Shown piece after piece: positions 25,155 to 34,537 of a stretch of 64,000 nt of DNA. Within the stretch, counting starts at the first letter, position 1, and every line of letters starts with the position of its first letter. The DNA is from Mesorhizobium tianshanense (lineage in GTDB: Bacteria; Pseudomonadota; Alphaproteobacteria; Rhizobiales; Rhizobiaceae): the NCBI RefSeq assembly GCF_007830515.1, contig NZ_VLKT01000015.1, forward strand, positions 62,001 to 126,000, given 5' to 3'. The notes beneath the pieces were generated by a model. The model was given only the letters and a program-made list of their open reading frames with translations. It did no database searches and was not told where the DNA came from. A program made the translations under genes and the position numbers.

Positions 25155-25969
25155 TGGCCTGCTCCGGGGCCTGCTCCGGGGCGCGCTCTGGCTGACGTCG
25201 GCCGGCGCGACAGTTTCTGACCGATGACGCGCCACAGGAACAAAGGATTGCCCACGACGTAGCGGCGCCAGAGGCGGCCCGGTTCGATCCACAACCGAAA
25301 CAGCCATTCGAGCCTGAGCCGGCGCATGCACAGCGGCGCCCGCGGTACCGCGCCGCTCAGGAAATCAAGCAGCGCGCCGACGGCGATCGGCAGCGTGCAG
25401 TGGCGTGCATCGATGTGGCGCGCGATCCACAATTCCTGGCGCGGCACGCCCATGGCGACAAGCAGCACGTCCGGCCGCAATTTCGCGATGCGCTCGACGA
25501 TTGCCGGTTCCTGGGCGGCGGAGAAATAGCCATCATGGATGACCACGAATCTGTGCTGCGCCGCAAGCGCCGCAAATTGCGTCAACGCCGCCTCGGCGTT
25601 GACGTGCGTCGCGCCGAGCAGCCCGATCGTCAGCGGCCTGGCGGACGCCTGCAGGAAGGCGGGGATGAAATCGGTGCCGTTGAGATTGTCCGGAAACGAT
25701 GCCCCATAAAGCAGTTTCGCCGCCAGATCGACGCCGACGCCGTCCGGGAGGATGAGAAAATCGTCGAGCGCCTCGGCAAAGACCGGGTCCGTATAGGCGA
25801 CATTGGCATTGTGGGCGTTGAGAAAGGTGACCTTGGTGAAGCGCCGCTCCGCAATCAACCGGGTCAGCAGGGAAACCGCATCGTCCCAATGGACGGCGAG
25901 GACCGAGATGCCCAGGATCGATTTCAAACTGTCGACCCCGAACGCGGCGCGGGCGGTGTGCATGTTCAC
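25151..25969 (-). CDS. WecG/TagA/CpsF family glycosyltransferase
   Basis: The 272-residue cytoplasmic enzyme belongs to the GT26 family (UDP-ManNAc or glucosyl transfer to lipid-linked sugars). It shows VTFLNAHNANVAYTDPVF, LPDGVGVDLAAKLL, the Rossmann-type IGLLGATHVNAEAA and VLLVAMGVPRQELWIARH, and ends in a basic membrane-associating region (RRLRLEWLFRLWIEPGRLWRRYVVG). Its start overlaps the GT4 stop by four bases and its stop overlaps the next start, forming a coupled three-gene unit. Confidence 0.92.
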   Translation of the reverse strand: MNMHTARAAFGVDSLKSILGISVLAVHWDDAVSLLTRLIAERRFTKVTFLNAHNANVAYTDPVFAEALDDFLILPDGVGVDLAAKLLYGASFPDNLNGTDFIPAFLQASARPLTIGLLGATHVNAEAALTQFAALAAQHRFVVIHDGYFSAAQEPAIVERIAKLRPDVLLVAMGVPRQELWIARHIDARHCTLPIAVGALLDFLSGAVPRAPLCMRRLRLEWLFRLWIEPGRLWRRYVVGNPLFLWRVIGQKLSRRPTSARARPGAGPGAGH

Positions 25970-27138
25970 GCAAACACCTCCTGCCTGAGGGACCCGAGCT
26001 TTTTCAGGCCATGCCTGATTGCGGCATCGAGCGCCTTCACCTGCCGGTGATGAAAAGCGCTGCCGTCGACGTCCCTGATGTCGGCTGCTGCTGCTTCCAG
26101 GGCGCCGGCGAAGGCGACCGGATCATCGGTCACGACGCAATTGACTGGGCGATGGTCGATGCCGCGCAGCGAATGGCTGGTGGCGACGGAAGGCAGGCCG
26201 AGTTCGAAGGTCTCGATGGTCTTGAGCTGCACGCCGCTGCCGGCGGTGCTGATCAGCGGGATGACGGCGGCACTGCGCACGAAAGCCTGCGCGTCCGGCA
26301 CGCGGCCGACGAATTCGACGCCCGGATGCGCGGCACTGACGCCCGACGGCACGCCGCCGGCGATCCTGACCCGGAAATCAGCCTTTAGATGCGGCACTAC
26401 ATTCTCCAGGAACCAATCGAGGCCGATGCGGTTCGGCTGCCAGGTCCAGGTGCCGATCAGAGCCGCGTCGCAATCGATACGGCGCGTTTCGTTTTGCACG
26501 GGCGCCTCGGCGCACGTCACCAGCGGCAGCACCGCCGAACGGTCGTCGGAGGCGACGCCGAGCGCCGAGCGATCTTCCTCGGCCAGCGTGAAGACGAAGC
26601 GTGCCCGGCGGCAGAGCCGTTCTTCCATGGCCTTGAGCAGCCTGGCCTCACGGCGAAACAGCAGGCGCTGGAAAAGACTGCCCGCGGCAGCGGCATTCTC
26701 CTTGGCCGAACGGTGCTCGACATTGTGGGCGACGAAGATCGACGGCCGGTCGCCGAAGAGCCTTTCGAAAGCGCCGGCGAACTGCACCGAATTCAAGACA
26801 TAACCGTCGAAAGGCCCGGCGCGTTCGACGGCGGCGCGGACCTCGCTATCGGAGACCACGCGCAGCTTGACCGACGCGAAAGTGAGGCCGGAGAGCATCG
26901 CCTTTGCAACCCAGCCGAGCTTTTGCAGCGATGACGCGCTTTCGGTGCGCACCTCGACGGCACCAAGCACGATAGTGTTTTGCGGATCGCTGGCAGGCTT
27001 GCCCGGCCAGGTGAAGCCGATCACGGTGACGCGCGCGCCGGCGCGCCGCAAGGCGGCGATGATCGCGGCATTGGCGATCTCATAGCCCGAGGCAAGAGCG
27101 CCGTCGGGCACGATCGATGTGGCGAACAGCAGATGCAT
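25966..27138 (-). CDS. Glycosyltransferase, GT4-like
   Basis: The protein is 390 residues with a two-domain GT-B layout. The acceptor half begins MHLLFATSIVPDGALASGYEIANAAI. The donor half has LIGTWTWQPNRIGLDWFLENVVPHL, FVGRVPDAQAF and the C-terminal ISTAGSGVQLKTIETFELGLPSVAT, the E-x7-E-type nucleotide-sugar site. ATG 27138 is chosen; the frame extends upstream but without similarity. It is the first gene of the minus-strand polysaccharide operon and is divergent from the GT2 gene. Confidence 0.85.
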   Translation of the reverse strand: MHLLFATSIVPDGALASGYEIANAAIIAALRRAGARVTVIGFTWPGKPASDPQNTIVLGAVEVRTESASSLQKLGWVAKAMLSGLTFASVKLRVVSDSEVRAAVERAGPFDGYVLNSVQFAGAFERLFGDRPSIFVAHNVEHRSAKENAAAAGSLFQRLLFRREARLLKAMEERLCRRARFVFTLAEEDRSALGVASDDRSAVLPLVTCAEAPVQNETRRIDCDAALIGTWTWQPNRIGLDWFLENVVPHLKADFRVRIAGGVPSGVSAAHPGVEFVGRVPDAQAFVRSAAVIPLISTAGSGVQLKTIETFELGLPSVATSHSLRGIDHRPVNCVVTDDPVAFAGALEAAAADIRDVDGSAFHHRQVKALDAAIRHGLKKLGSLRQEVFA

Positions 27139-27271
27139 CTCACCTATCCTGAAGCGGATACAGCTAGCGACGCGCGGTGAAGCCTTGATTAAGTGAAGGT
27201 TTCCGGCGGCCGGGAGTTGCGGATTTGCGGGCTTGTCCACGAAAGGTGATTAACGAAACGTTATCATCGCG

Positions 27272-28312
27272 ATGCTATCGAGAGCCAAACTCACCATCCC
27301 GGGCTGGACACGGATGATCCCTTTGCCATCGGACGGTTCGGTATCGATCGCGGGGCGGTCTCCGGGACTTGTCGCGGCGGCCGTCGAGGCCGTCGTCACG
27401 CTGCCGACCTTCAAACGGCCCGAGCAACTGCTGGCGACGCTGGCATCGCTCAAGGCCCAGCAAACCGGCAGGCGCTTCGCGATCATCGTCATCGAGAACG
27501 AAGCCGAGGCGCGCGCCGGCGCCAAGGCGGCGCTGCCGCTGTTCGAGCGCAGCGACATTGCGGGCATGGTCATCATCGCGCATGAGCGCGGCAATTGTAG
27601 CGCTTACAATGCCGGCTGGCAGACGGCGATCCTGCACTTTCCCGATTTCAGGCACCTGCTGGTCATCGACGATGACGAGATCGCCGATCCGCACTGGCTC
27701 GAGCGCATGTGCAAGGCGGCCGACGCGCTCAGCGCCGACATCGTCGGCGGCCCGCAGATGCCTGTGTTTGCCGACGCGGCCCATGCAAGATGGGCCGCGC
27801 ACCCGGTCTTTGCCCCACCCTACCGGGAAACCGGGCGAGTGCCCGCGCTCTATTCCTCCGGCAATCTGCTGGTCGGACGCAACGTACTGGTCGCCATGGG
27901 TCCGCCGTTCCTCGACCTGAAATTCAACTTCATGGGCGGCGGCGATTCCGATTTCCTGAGCCGTGCCGCGCAGAGAGGTTTTGTGCTCGGCTGGTGCGCC
28001 GAGGCGCAAGTGCATGAGACCGTCCCAGCCCGGCGCGTCGAAGCCGACTGGATCCGCGCCCGCAGCCTGCGCAATGGCGTCATCTCGACACTGGTCGAGA
28101 AGAAGAAACGGGCCGGCACGCCGTTCGCCGGCACCAAGGTGTTTCTGAAGAGCCTGGCGCTGCTTGCCGCCTCGCCGTTTCGCGGCGCGGTCAGGCTGAC
28201 GCGGACGGGATCGGCGGCGGCGGCCTTGTATCCCGTCCATGTCGCCCTCGGCCGCGTGCTTGCCGAATTCGGATATGCCAATGAGCAATACCGGCAGCCT
28301 GAGAAGAACTGA
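27272..28312 (+). CDS. Family 2 glycosyltransferase
   Basis: The 346-residue protein has a GT-A fold: TLPTFKRPEQLLATLASL, IIVIENEAEA, the DxD-type LLVIDDDEIADPHWLE and GGGDSDFLSRA with the catalytic acidic residue. The C-terminal segment is amphipathic or hydrophobic (VFLKSLALLAASPFRGAV) and may attach to the membrane. Its last codons overlap the start of the O-antigen ligase gene by 32 bases, indicating a two-gene operon. Confidence 0.9.
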   Translation: MLSRAKLTIPGWTRMIPLPSDGSVSIAGRSPGLVAAAVEAVVTLPTFKRPEQLLATLASLKAQQTGRRFAIIVIENEAEARAGAKAALPLFERSDIAGMVIIAHERGNCSAYNAGWQTAILHFPDFRHLLVIDDDEIADPHWLERMCKAADALSADIVGGPQMPVFADAAHARWAAHPVFAPPYRETGRVPALYSSGNLLVGRNVLVAMGPPFLDLKFNFMGGGDSDFLSRAAQRGFVLGWCAEAQVHETVPARRVEADWIRARSLRNGVISTLVEKKKRAGTPFAGTKVFLKSLALLAASPFRGAVRLTRTGSAAAALYPVHVALGRVLAEFGYANEQYRQPEKN

Positions 28313-29600
28313 GCGCGCACCGCTCAGCGCTGCGTTCACACGCGAAGGGGTCGCGACCGCGGTCGCGGCGCTGCTGTTCACCGTCATCCTGGTGTCGTTC
28401 CGGCCTTTTCAGCCGGCCGGCGCCGAAACGACCGGCAACGGCGGCGACATCGTCAACCAGCTTGGTTTCGGCTCGCTCGGCGCGATCTCGATCTTCTCGC
28501 TGCTGGCGTTCGCCGACCCGCGCGTGGTGCGCACGCTGCTCGGCCCATCCTGGCTGCTGATGCTGGGTTTCCTCATGCTGTCGGTGGTGATGGCAACCGA
28601 CCCGCCGTCGGCAATGCGCGCCGCTTTCTTCACGTTGATCGGCATCTTGACGATGGCGACGATCCTGGCGCTGCCGCGCAACGCAGAGGCTTTCTCGAAA
28701 GTCATCATCTTTACGTCAGTCGTCGTCATGAGCCTCTCCTTCATCGGGCTCATCGTCTTTCCGCACGAGGCGCTGCACACCACCGATTCGCTGGAGCCGG
28801 AACATGCCGGCCTGTGGCGCGGCGTGTTCACTCACAAGAACATCGCCGGCCCGATCATGGCCTGCTTCAGCTTCGCCGGCCTGTACCTCTACCGGCGCGG
28901 ACAGCGGTTATGGGGCGCATCGATCTTTTGCGCGGCGATGATCTTCATGCTGCACACCGGTTCCAGGACGACGGCCGGGCTGGTGCCGTTTTCGATCCTG
29001 ATCGTCGTGCTGCCGAGCCTGATCGGCATGCGGCTCGGCACGCCGATCCTGTTCGCGCTGGCGATCATCGCCACGGCGATTGCCACGCTGGGCATCGTCT
29101 TCCTGCCGCCGGTGCAGCATCTGACGGCTATCTATTTCCCCGACCTGACCTACACCGGACGCACGACGCTGTGGGAGTTCGCCGGCGAGATGCTGGCGAA
29201 GCGGCCGTGGACCGGCTACGGCTATGAAAGCTTCTGGGGCACGCCGCTGCTGCTCGACCAGGACCAGCCCTTCGACCGGGCCTGGGACATCAGGACCATC
29301 GTGCATGGCCATAACGGCTATCTCGACATCGCGGTGCTGATGGGCATTCCGGCGCTGTGCGTGGCGGTCTACACCTTCCTGATCGCACCGCTGCGCGATT
29401 ACATGCGCATTCCCTTGCGCAAGGAGAACATCTATCTCGCCGACTTCTTCATGATGGTGGTGCTGTTCGCGGCACTGAACGCCTTCCTCGAAAGCTTCTT
29501 CTTCCATCGCGCCGATCCGGTCTGGCTGTTCTTCGTCTTCGGCCTGTTCGGTCTCAGGCAGGTGTCGCTGCGGCCGATAGCGGTTCGTCCTCTGTCCTGA
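28281..29600 (+). CDS. O-antigen ligase / Wzy-type polymerase family protein
   Basis: The 439-residue polytopic protein has about 10-12 membrane segments. The typical Wzy_C region is present: GLWRGVFTHKNIAGPIMACFSFAGLY, followed by a large periplasmic loop with TYTGRTTLWEFAGEMLAKRPWTGYGYESFWG and VHGHNGYLDIAVLMGIPAL. Such proteins polymerise or ligate lipid-linked oligosaccharides at the periplasmic face. ATG 28281 lies inside the end of the GT2 gene. The C-terminus ends shortly before a gap that precedes proC. Confidence 0.9.
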   Translation: MSNTGSLRRTERAPLSAAFTREGVATAVAALLFTVILVSFRPFQPAGAETTGNGGDIVNQLGFGSLGAISIFSLLAFADPRVVRTLLGPSWLLMLGFLMLSVVMATDPPSAMRAAFFTLIGILTMATILALPRNAEAFSKVIIFTSVVVMSLSFIGLIVFPHEALHTTDSLEPEHAGLWRGVFTHKNIAGPIMACFSFAGLYLYRRGQRLWGASIFCAAMIFMLHTGSRTTAGLVPFSILIVVLPSLIGMRLGTPILFALAIIATAIATLGIVFLPPVQHLTAIYFPDLTYTGRTTLWEFAGEMLAKRPWTGYGYESFWGTPLLLDQDQPFDRAWDIRTIVHGHNGYLDIAVLMGIPALCVAVYTFLIAPLRDYMRIPLRKENIYLADFFMMVVLFAALNAFLESFFFHRADPVWLFFVFGLFGLRQVSLRPIAVRPLS

Positions 29601-29753
29601 TCCTCTGTCCCAACAGGGGCTTTCCCGCGCTGCCACGAACGTCTAAGGGAAGCCGACATTTTGTTCGAGCATCGGATTTTCCCAAACCGGCTCTCCCCCC
29701 TTTGGGTCATGCCCGAGGGCAGGCTTTGGGTCCGATGCTAGCGGAGGCTCTCG

Positions 29754-30569
29754 ATGACGATCAGGCTTGTTCTCGCCGGCTGCGGCAATATGGGCTACGC
29801 CATGCTCTCGGGCTGGCTGAAATCCGGCAAGCTTCCGCCGGCGGCGGTTTTCGTGGTCGAGCCCAATGCCGATTTGCGCAAGCGCGCCGAAGCGCTGGGC
29901 TGCAGTGCTGCCGCGGACGCCGGCGACATTCCGGCGGATGCCGTGCCGGACCTCGTCGTCATCGCCGTCAAGCCGCAGGTGATACGCGACGTGACGGCCG
30001 CCTACAAGCGCCTCGGTGACGGCCGCACCACCTTCCTCAGCATTGCCGCCGGGACACCGGTCGCCACCTTCGAGGCCATTCTGGGCGACCGCGCGCCGAT
30101 CGTGCGCTGCATGCCAAACACGCCGGCCGCCATCGGCAAGGGCATGATGGTGGTGTTTTCCAACCGGCTGGTATCCGACGACACCAGGCGTTTCGTCGCC
30201 GACCTGCTTTCGGCGAGCGGTGAAGTGACCGATATCGACGACGAAGGCCTGATGGATGTGGTGACGGCGGTGTCCGGCTCGGGACCGGCTTACGTCTTCC
30301 ACTTCATCGAGGCGCTGACCGTGGCTGCCGAGAAGGCAGGATTGCCAGCCAAAACCGCCAGGCTGCTGGCCATGCAGACGGTCTATGGCGCTGCATCGCT
30401 TGCCGCCGAAAGCGGCGAGGAGCCGGGCGTGCTGCGCCAGCAGGTGACCAGCCCCAACGGCACCACGGCCGCCGCCCTTGCCGTGCTGATGGGCGAGGAC
30501 CGGCTGACGCATCTGCTGACCGAAGCGGTGGAAGCGGCGCGGTTAAGGTCGATCGAACTGGGGAGATAG
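29754..30569 (+). CDS. proC: Pyrroline-5-carboxylate reductase
   Basis: It catalyses the last step of proline synthesis, reducing pyrroline-5-carboxylate with NAD(P)H. The 271 residues are normal length, with the N-terminal Rossmann motif LVLAGCGNMGYAM, RCMPNTPAAIGKGM, and the C-terminal signature VTAVSGSGPAYVFHFIEAL ... RQQVTSPNGTTAAALAVL. A ribosome site GGAGG lies before the ATG. It is a single gene; a broken regulator lies convergent to its 3' end. Confidence 0.96.
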   Translation: MTIRLVLAGCGNMGYAMLSGWLKSGKLPPAAVFVVEPNADLRKRAEALGCSAAADAGDIPADAVPDLVVIAVKPQVIRDVTAAYKRLGDGRTTFLSIAAGTPVATFEAILGDRAPIVRCMPNTPAAIGKGMMVVFSNRLVSDDTRRFVADLLSASGEVTDIDDEGLMDVVTAVSGSGPAYVFHFIEALTVAAEKAGLPAKTARLLAMQTVYGAASLAAESGEEPGVLRQQVTSPNGTTAAALAVLMGEDRLTHLLTEAVEAARLRSIELGR

Positions 30570-30968
30570 CGGTGGCTTGCGAACGGCGGTCGATCGACCG
30601 GGCGGGGTGTCGCTCTGCTGTTCGCGCAAGTTCGTCGATATCAATCGACAGCGCCGCATATTCGAACATGCCGCCCATGCTGCCCCAATGTTCCTGCCGC
30701 GGCTGTAGCACCGACAAATCGCCCTGCTTGGCCACATTCGATCCAAAGTGGGCAGCGCCCCGGTCTCCGAAGTGAATTCCGAGCAGGACCTGGCTCTTGT
30801 GTGACGTTCCGCGGTAGCGGTGGTCCGAAACAAACTTTCCGTTCGTGAAGGCGAAATCGCTTCCGACAAGGGCGCTGGTTCTGCCTGAGAATGGACCGGT
30901 GCGCAGCGGCACAAGTTCAAGGTCCACGCCGCTCAATTGGCGTCGAAGTAGGTGATTCCCTGGCTCAT
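30570..30968 (-). pseudogene. AraC-family regulator, N-terminal half only, frameshifted
   Basis: ATG 30968 opens MSQGITYFDAN and meets a stop. One base out of register the text continues LSGVDLELVPLRTGPFSGRT ... FGSNVAKQGDLSVLQPRQEHWGSMGGMFEYAALSIDIDELAR, the sensory N-terminal domain typical of a rhizobial AraC group. After about 120 residues the similarity ends and the frame runs into the antisense of proC; the helix-turn-helix domain is missing. So the gene carries a frameshift near 30938 and a truncation near 30590. Confidence 0.65.
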
Positions 30969-31182
30969 TGCTCCGGCTCCGAGTGGGCTACGGCACCGAC
31001 TTTGGGGGTGAAGAGCAGGCGGAAGTCCGCCCCATCTTTATTTCAGTTCGGCTTGGCGCAAAATGCATAGTCAGCATCGCCGCACGACGTCTATCATTCT
31101 ACGGCCGCCGTAGCGAGTTGCGCCACGTTAAAGGTTACCCTGGCGGGGCGTTAGGATACAGGAAACATCAGGGGAGGCAAAC

Positions 31183-32142
31183 ATGCACAACATCGTCCGA
31201 CTGATTGGCGCTTTGACTACGGCGGCGTGTCTGCTTGTGCCCACAGCGCAGACCAATGCCCAGACATTGCCGAAGAACGTGCCGACCAAGGAAGAACTCG
31301 CCAACGACAACAATCTCTTCCTGAAGCTGGCGCGCAAATTTCTCAAGTGGGACGAGCCCGAGGAGCCGGTCAGGATTGCCGGACCCATTTATTTCGTCGG
31401 CACCAAGGGACTTGGCGCCTTCCTGTTCACCACCTCGGAGGGGCACATCCTGATGAATACCGGCATGCCCCCGTCAGGGCCGATGATCGTCGACTCTATT
31501 CGCAAACTCGGTTTCAAACCCGAAGACATCAAGATCATGATCAATGGCCACGCCCACGTCGACCACGCCGGCGCCTTCGCCTATTTCAAGAAGCTGGCTG
31601 GTGCCGAGGTCACGATCATGAAGGACGATATCCCGCTGATCGAGAACGGCGGCCGAGGCGACTTCAAATATGCCGACGATTTTTCCTATGAGGGCGTCAA
31701 GGTCGACCGCGTGCTGACCGACGGGGACACAGTCAGGCTCGGTGATCTCCTGTTCACCGCCTATCACACGCCCGGCCACACGAAGGGCGCGACCACCTGG
31801 GTGCTGAACATGGTGATTGATGGAAAGCCCTTTGTTGTGGCGTTCCCCGACGGGGCCGGTTTCAACCCGGGCTACCGGTTGGCGAAGAACCCTATCTATC
31901 CCGGCATCAACACCGACTATCGCCGCACAAACCATTTCCTTGAGCTGCTCAAACCCGACATCTGGCTGGCGCAGCACAACGAATATTACGACTTCGAAGG
32001 CAAGCGAAAGCGGGCCCAGACGGAAGGCGTGAGCGCATGGATGGATCCGGAAGGGTACAGGCGATTCATCGCCGGCAAGAAACGCGCCTTCGAAGACGAG
32101 GTCGACGTGGAATTGGGCGCTCCCAAAGCCGGTAAAAAATAG
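31183..32142 (+). CDS. Subclass B3 metallo-beta-lactamase-fold hydrolase
   Basis: This is an exported protein of 319 residues with a signal peptide (cleavage probably after TNAQ, residue 27). The zinc-binding set is complete for the B3 type: HAHVDH at 123-128 (H123, H125, D127, H128), H199 in HTPGHT and H265 in AQHNEYY. Close relatives hydrolyse beta-lactams or other amides and lactones; the real substrate is unknown. It is 42 bases upstream of a DUF1254 gene and may form an operon with it and the following outer-membrane gene. Confidence 0.88.
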   Translation: MHNIVRLIGALTTAACLLVPTAQTNAQTLPKNVPTKEELANDNNLFLKLARKFLKWDEPEEPVRIAGPIYFVGTKGLGAFLFTTSEGHILMNTGMPPSGPMIVDSIRKLGFKPEDIKIMINGHAHVDHAGAFAYFKKLAGAEVTIMKDDIPLIENGGRGDFKYADDFSYEGVKVDRVLTDGDTVRLGDLLFTAYHTPGHTKGATTWVLNMVIDGKPFVVAFPDGAGFNPGYRLAKNPIYPGINTDYRRTNHFLELLKPDIWLAQHNEYYDFEGKRKRAQTEGVSAWMDPEGYRRFIAGKKRAFEDEVDVELGAPKAGKK

Positions 32143-32183
32143 AGCCTTTCTTGTTCAAGTCCTTGAATTGCGGAGGAATTTCG

Positions 32184-33251
32184 ATGCAAAATGCCCGTAT
32201 TGCCTCAGCACCCTGGCAGGCGGCGCCAGTTATTTTAGCGATCGCGCTCGCCGCCCTGGAGGCATTGAGCCCCGCGCCGGCCACTGCGCAGGAAACTTCA
32301 GGTGGCAAACCAGTGACGGTCACCGTCGGCAACTTCATCCGCGCCGAGACCGACTTCTACTTCAAGACGCGAGAGTTCGGCAAACTGAACCATAGCCGGA
32401 CCATGGCCGCGATCGACGAGCAGGACGTGGTCCGGATGAACCGCGACACGCTTTACTCCTCCGGCGTGTTCGATCTCGATGCGGCTCCGGTGACCATTGC
32501 GCTGCCGGACCCTGGCAAGCGCTTCATGTCGATGCAAGTCATTTCCGAGGATCACTACACCCTCGAAGTCGTCTATGCGCCGGGGAGTCACACCTACACC
32601 AAGGACAAGGTGGGCACTCGCTATGTCTTTCTGCTTGTCCGCACGCTTGCCAATCCCGAAGACCCGGCAGACCTGAAGATTGCCAACGCCCTTCAGGATC
32701 AAATCAAGGTCGATCAAGCGAGTGTGGGAAAATTCGAGGCGCCGGACTGGGATTCCGCATCGCAAGCCAAGGTGCGCGATGCCCTGAATGCGCTCGCCCC
32801 TCTGCGCGAAGGTGACAAGGGCGCCATGTTTGGCACTCGAGAGGAGGTCGATCCAGTCGCACATCTCATCGGCACGGCCATCGGGTGGGGCGGCAATCCC
32901 GACTACGCTGCTGTCTACAGCAGCTTCTATCCGAAGGGCAACGACGGCAAGACAGTGCACAAACTGACCGTCAAGGACGTGCCGGTGGACGGCTTCTGGT
33001 CGATCAGCCTCTATAATGCCAAGGGTTTCTTCGAGAAGAACGACCTCAACGCCTATTCCATCAACAATCTCACGGCGAAGCCAAATCCCGACGGCTCTTT
33101 TGCCGTCCAGTTCGGCGGTTGTCATGATGACACAGCGAATTGCCTTCCGATCATGGGGGGCTGGAATTACACGGCGCGCCTCTACCGTCCGCGCAAAGAA
33201 ATCCTCGACGGCAGTTGGAAGTTTCCGGAAGCTCAGCCGGTTACCGAGTGA
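32184..33251 (+). CDS. Exported DUF1254/DUF1214 protein
   Basis: The protein is 355 residues with a signal peptide (hydrophobic APVILAIALAALEAL, cleavage near ATAQ). The mature part has the DUF1254 region (VGNFIRAETDFYFKTREFGKLNHSR, VVRMNRDTLYSSGVFDLDAAPVT) and a C-terminal DUF1214-like part (VDGFWSISLYNAKGFFEKNDLNAYSINN). A perfect GGAGG ribosome site precedes the ATG. Function unknown; such proteins are periplasmic. The neighbours (B3 lactamase-fold enzyme, outer-membrane channel) suggest handling of an external compound. Confidence 0.88.
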   Translation: MQNARIASAPWQAAPVILAIALAALEALSPAPATAQETSGGKPVTVTVGNFIRAETDFYFKTREFGKLNHSRTMAAIDEQDVVRMNRDTLYSSGVFDLDAAPVTIALPDPGKRFMSMQVISEDHYTLEVVYAPGSHTYTKDKVGTRYVFLLVRTLANPEDPADLKIANALQDQIKVDQASVGKFEAPDWDSASQAKVRDALNALAPLREGDKGAMFGTREEVDPVAHLIGTAIGWGGNPDYAAVYSSFYPKGNDGKTVHKLTVKDVPVDGFWSISLYNAKGFFEKNDLNAYSINNLTAKPNPDGSFAVQFGGCHDDTANCLPIMGGWNYTARLYRPRKEILDGSWKFPEAQPVTE

Positions 33252-33304
33252 TGCGCGCAAATCCGCATTGATGAAACCAGCTCTCTGTGGAGAGGTAGAG
33301 TGCG

Positions 33305-34210
33305 ATGAGGGGAAAACTCAGCATCCTGTCAGCGGCGACCCTGCTCTGGGTGTGCAATGATGCGGCGGCCATAGACGACGGGCCGCGCGGCTACCAGCTT
33401 GTGCCGGAGGGCACCAACGCGATCACGGTCATCGGTCTCTTTCAGGAAGGCAACCAGTCCTTCGGTCCCGGCACCGCGCTGAGCGGAGCCGACATTGATA
33501 TCGATATCGGCCTCGTTCAGTACACGCGTTCATTCAACATAGCAGGTAATCTGGGAGCCCTGTTCGTTGTGCTTCCGGCCGGTAAGGTCTCTGGGACGCT
33601 GCATACTGCCGTTGGCGATCTCGAAGGTGAGAGTTCCGGCATCGGCGATCTCATCGTGGGTGGAGTTGTGGGCCTGTATGGCTCTCCGGCCCTGCCCAAG
33701 GCCGAGTGGGCCGCCTACGACCCGGGACTATCGATAGGGCTGCTGGGCAAGGTGTATGCGCCGACGGGCGCATTCAGCGGCGACAAGATAATCAATCTCG
33801 GCGCGGATCGCTGGGTTGGACAGATCGGCCTGCCGATGAGCTATTATTTCGGAACGTCGATGCTTGATCCGGAGCTGGCAACGCTAGAGCTGGTGCCGTC
33901 GGTCACGTTCTTCAGCGACAGCGGTGATACCAGCCAGGACCCCATTCTCACACTTGAGGGGCATGCCACCCGCAATCTCGGCAGCCGGTTCTGGGCCTCC
34001 CTGGACGGACTCTACGTGTACGGTGGAGAGACATCCACGAACGGCATATCGAATGGCGACACGCAGGAGTCCTTCGCCCTGGGCGGGACGCTTGGGGTGA
34101 ATGTGACGCCGTCGTTCTCGATCAAGTTCAGCTACGGAGAATTCGTGTATCACAATACCGACGGCTTGGATGGCCGGAGTTTCCGGGTCGTCTCAAACTT
34201 CGTCTTCTGA
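33305..34210 (+). CDS. Outer-membrane transporter, MetA-pathway/phenol-degradation type
   Basis: The protein is 301 residues with a signal peptide (MRGKLSILSAATLLWVCNDAAA). The remainder is alternating amphipathic strands and ends with a terminal Phe (VVSNFVF), as outer-membrane beta-barrels do. The pattern GPRGYQLVPEGTNAITV and LVQYTRSFNIAGNLGALFVVLPAG matches the family often called putative MetA-pathway of phenol degradation. It probably passes a hydrophobic or aromatic compound. It lies 53 bases after the DUF1254 gene, so it is a likely operon member. Confidence 0.8.
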   Translation: MRGKLSILSAATLLWVCNDAAAIDDGPRGYQLVPEGTNAITVIGLFQEGNQSFGPGTALSGADIDIDIGLVQYTRSFNIAGNLGALFVVLPAGKVSGTLHTAVGDLEGESSGIGDLIVGGVVGLYGSPALPKAEWAAYDPGLSIGLLGKVYAPTGAFSGDKIINLGADRWVGQIGLPMSYYFGTSMLDPELATLELVPSVTFFSDSGDTSQDPILTLEGHATRNLGSRFWASLDGLYVYGGETSTNGISNGDTQESFALGGTLGVNVTPSFSIKFSYGEFVYHNTDGLDGRSFRVVSNFVF

Positions 34211-34240
34211 GCAGCCGATGTCGGAGACCCTAGGATCCAT

Positions 34241-34384
34241 GCCGTTACAGTGGCCTAGAAGTGCAGCGATCCAGTGGTCTCAACAGACCGAGCCGCATCG
34301 CCGCTTCAAGCACCATGAGCGCCGACGTTATCCTTGCGGGCGCTGCCTCGATGTGGTCGCTCCATTCGCCGGCATCAAGGATGT
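34241..34384 (-). pseudogene. vapC toxin remnant
   Basis: On the minus strand, overlapping the end of the vapB-like fragment, a frame reads ILDAGEWSDHIEAAPARITSALMVLEAAMRL. This looks like a PIN-domain VapC start (ILDAS...) joined directly to the later helix (IEAAPARxTSxxxxxEA), with the intervening 10-15 residues gone. It stops soon after. There is no intact start codon and no C-terminal half. Confidence 0.45.
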
Positions 34385-34524
34385 CCCCACAAGTCGTCGA
34401 TCTCATCCTTGTTCACAGGCCGGCCGTACTTGCCCGCTTTGGCTTTGAGAGCGTGGGCAATGGCTGCGAGCCGTTCGGCCAGAGGAATGCGTCCACTTTC
34501 CTGCTTCAATTCGGATTCACGCAT
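34375..34524 (-). pseudogene. vapB antitoxin C-terminal fragment
   Basis: Forty-nine residues from ATG 34524 end in IPLAERLAAIAHALKAKAGKYGRPVNKDEIDDLWGHP, like the C-terminal tail of rhizobial VapB antitoxins. The N-terminal DNA-binding part is absent because the SAF-domain gene ends immediately upstream. Together with the vapC remnant it marks a decayed toxin-antitoxin pair. No ribosome site is evident. Confidence 0.5.
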
Positions 34525-34537
34525 CTCGATCACTACC

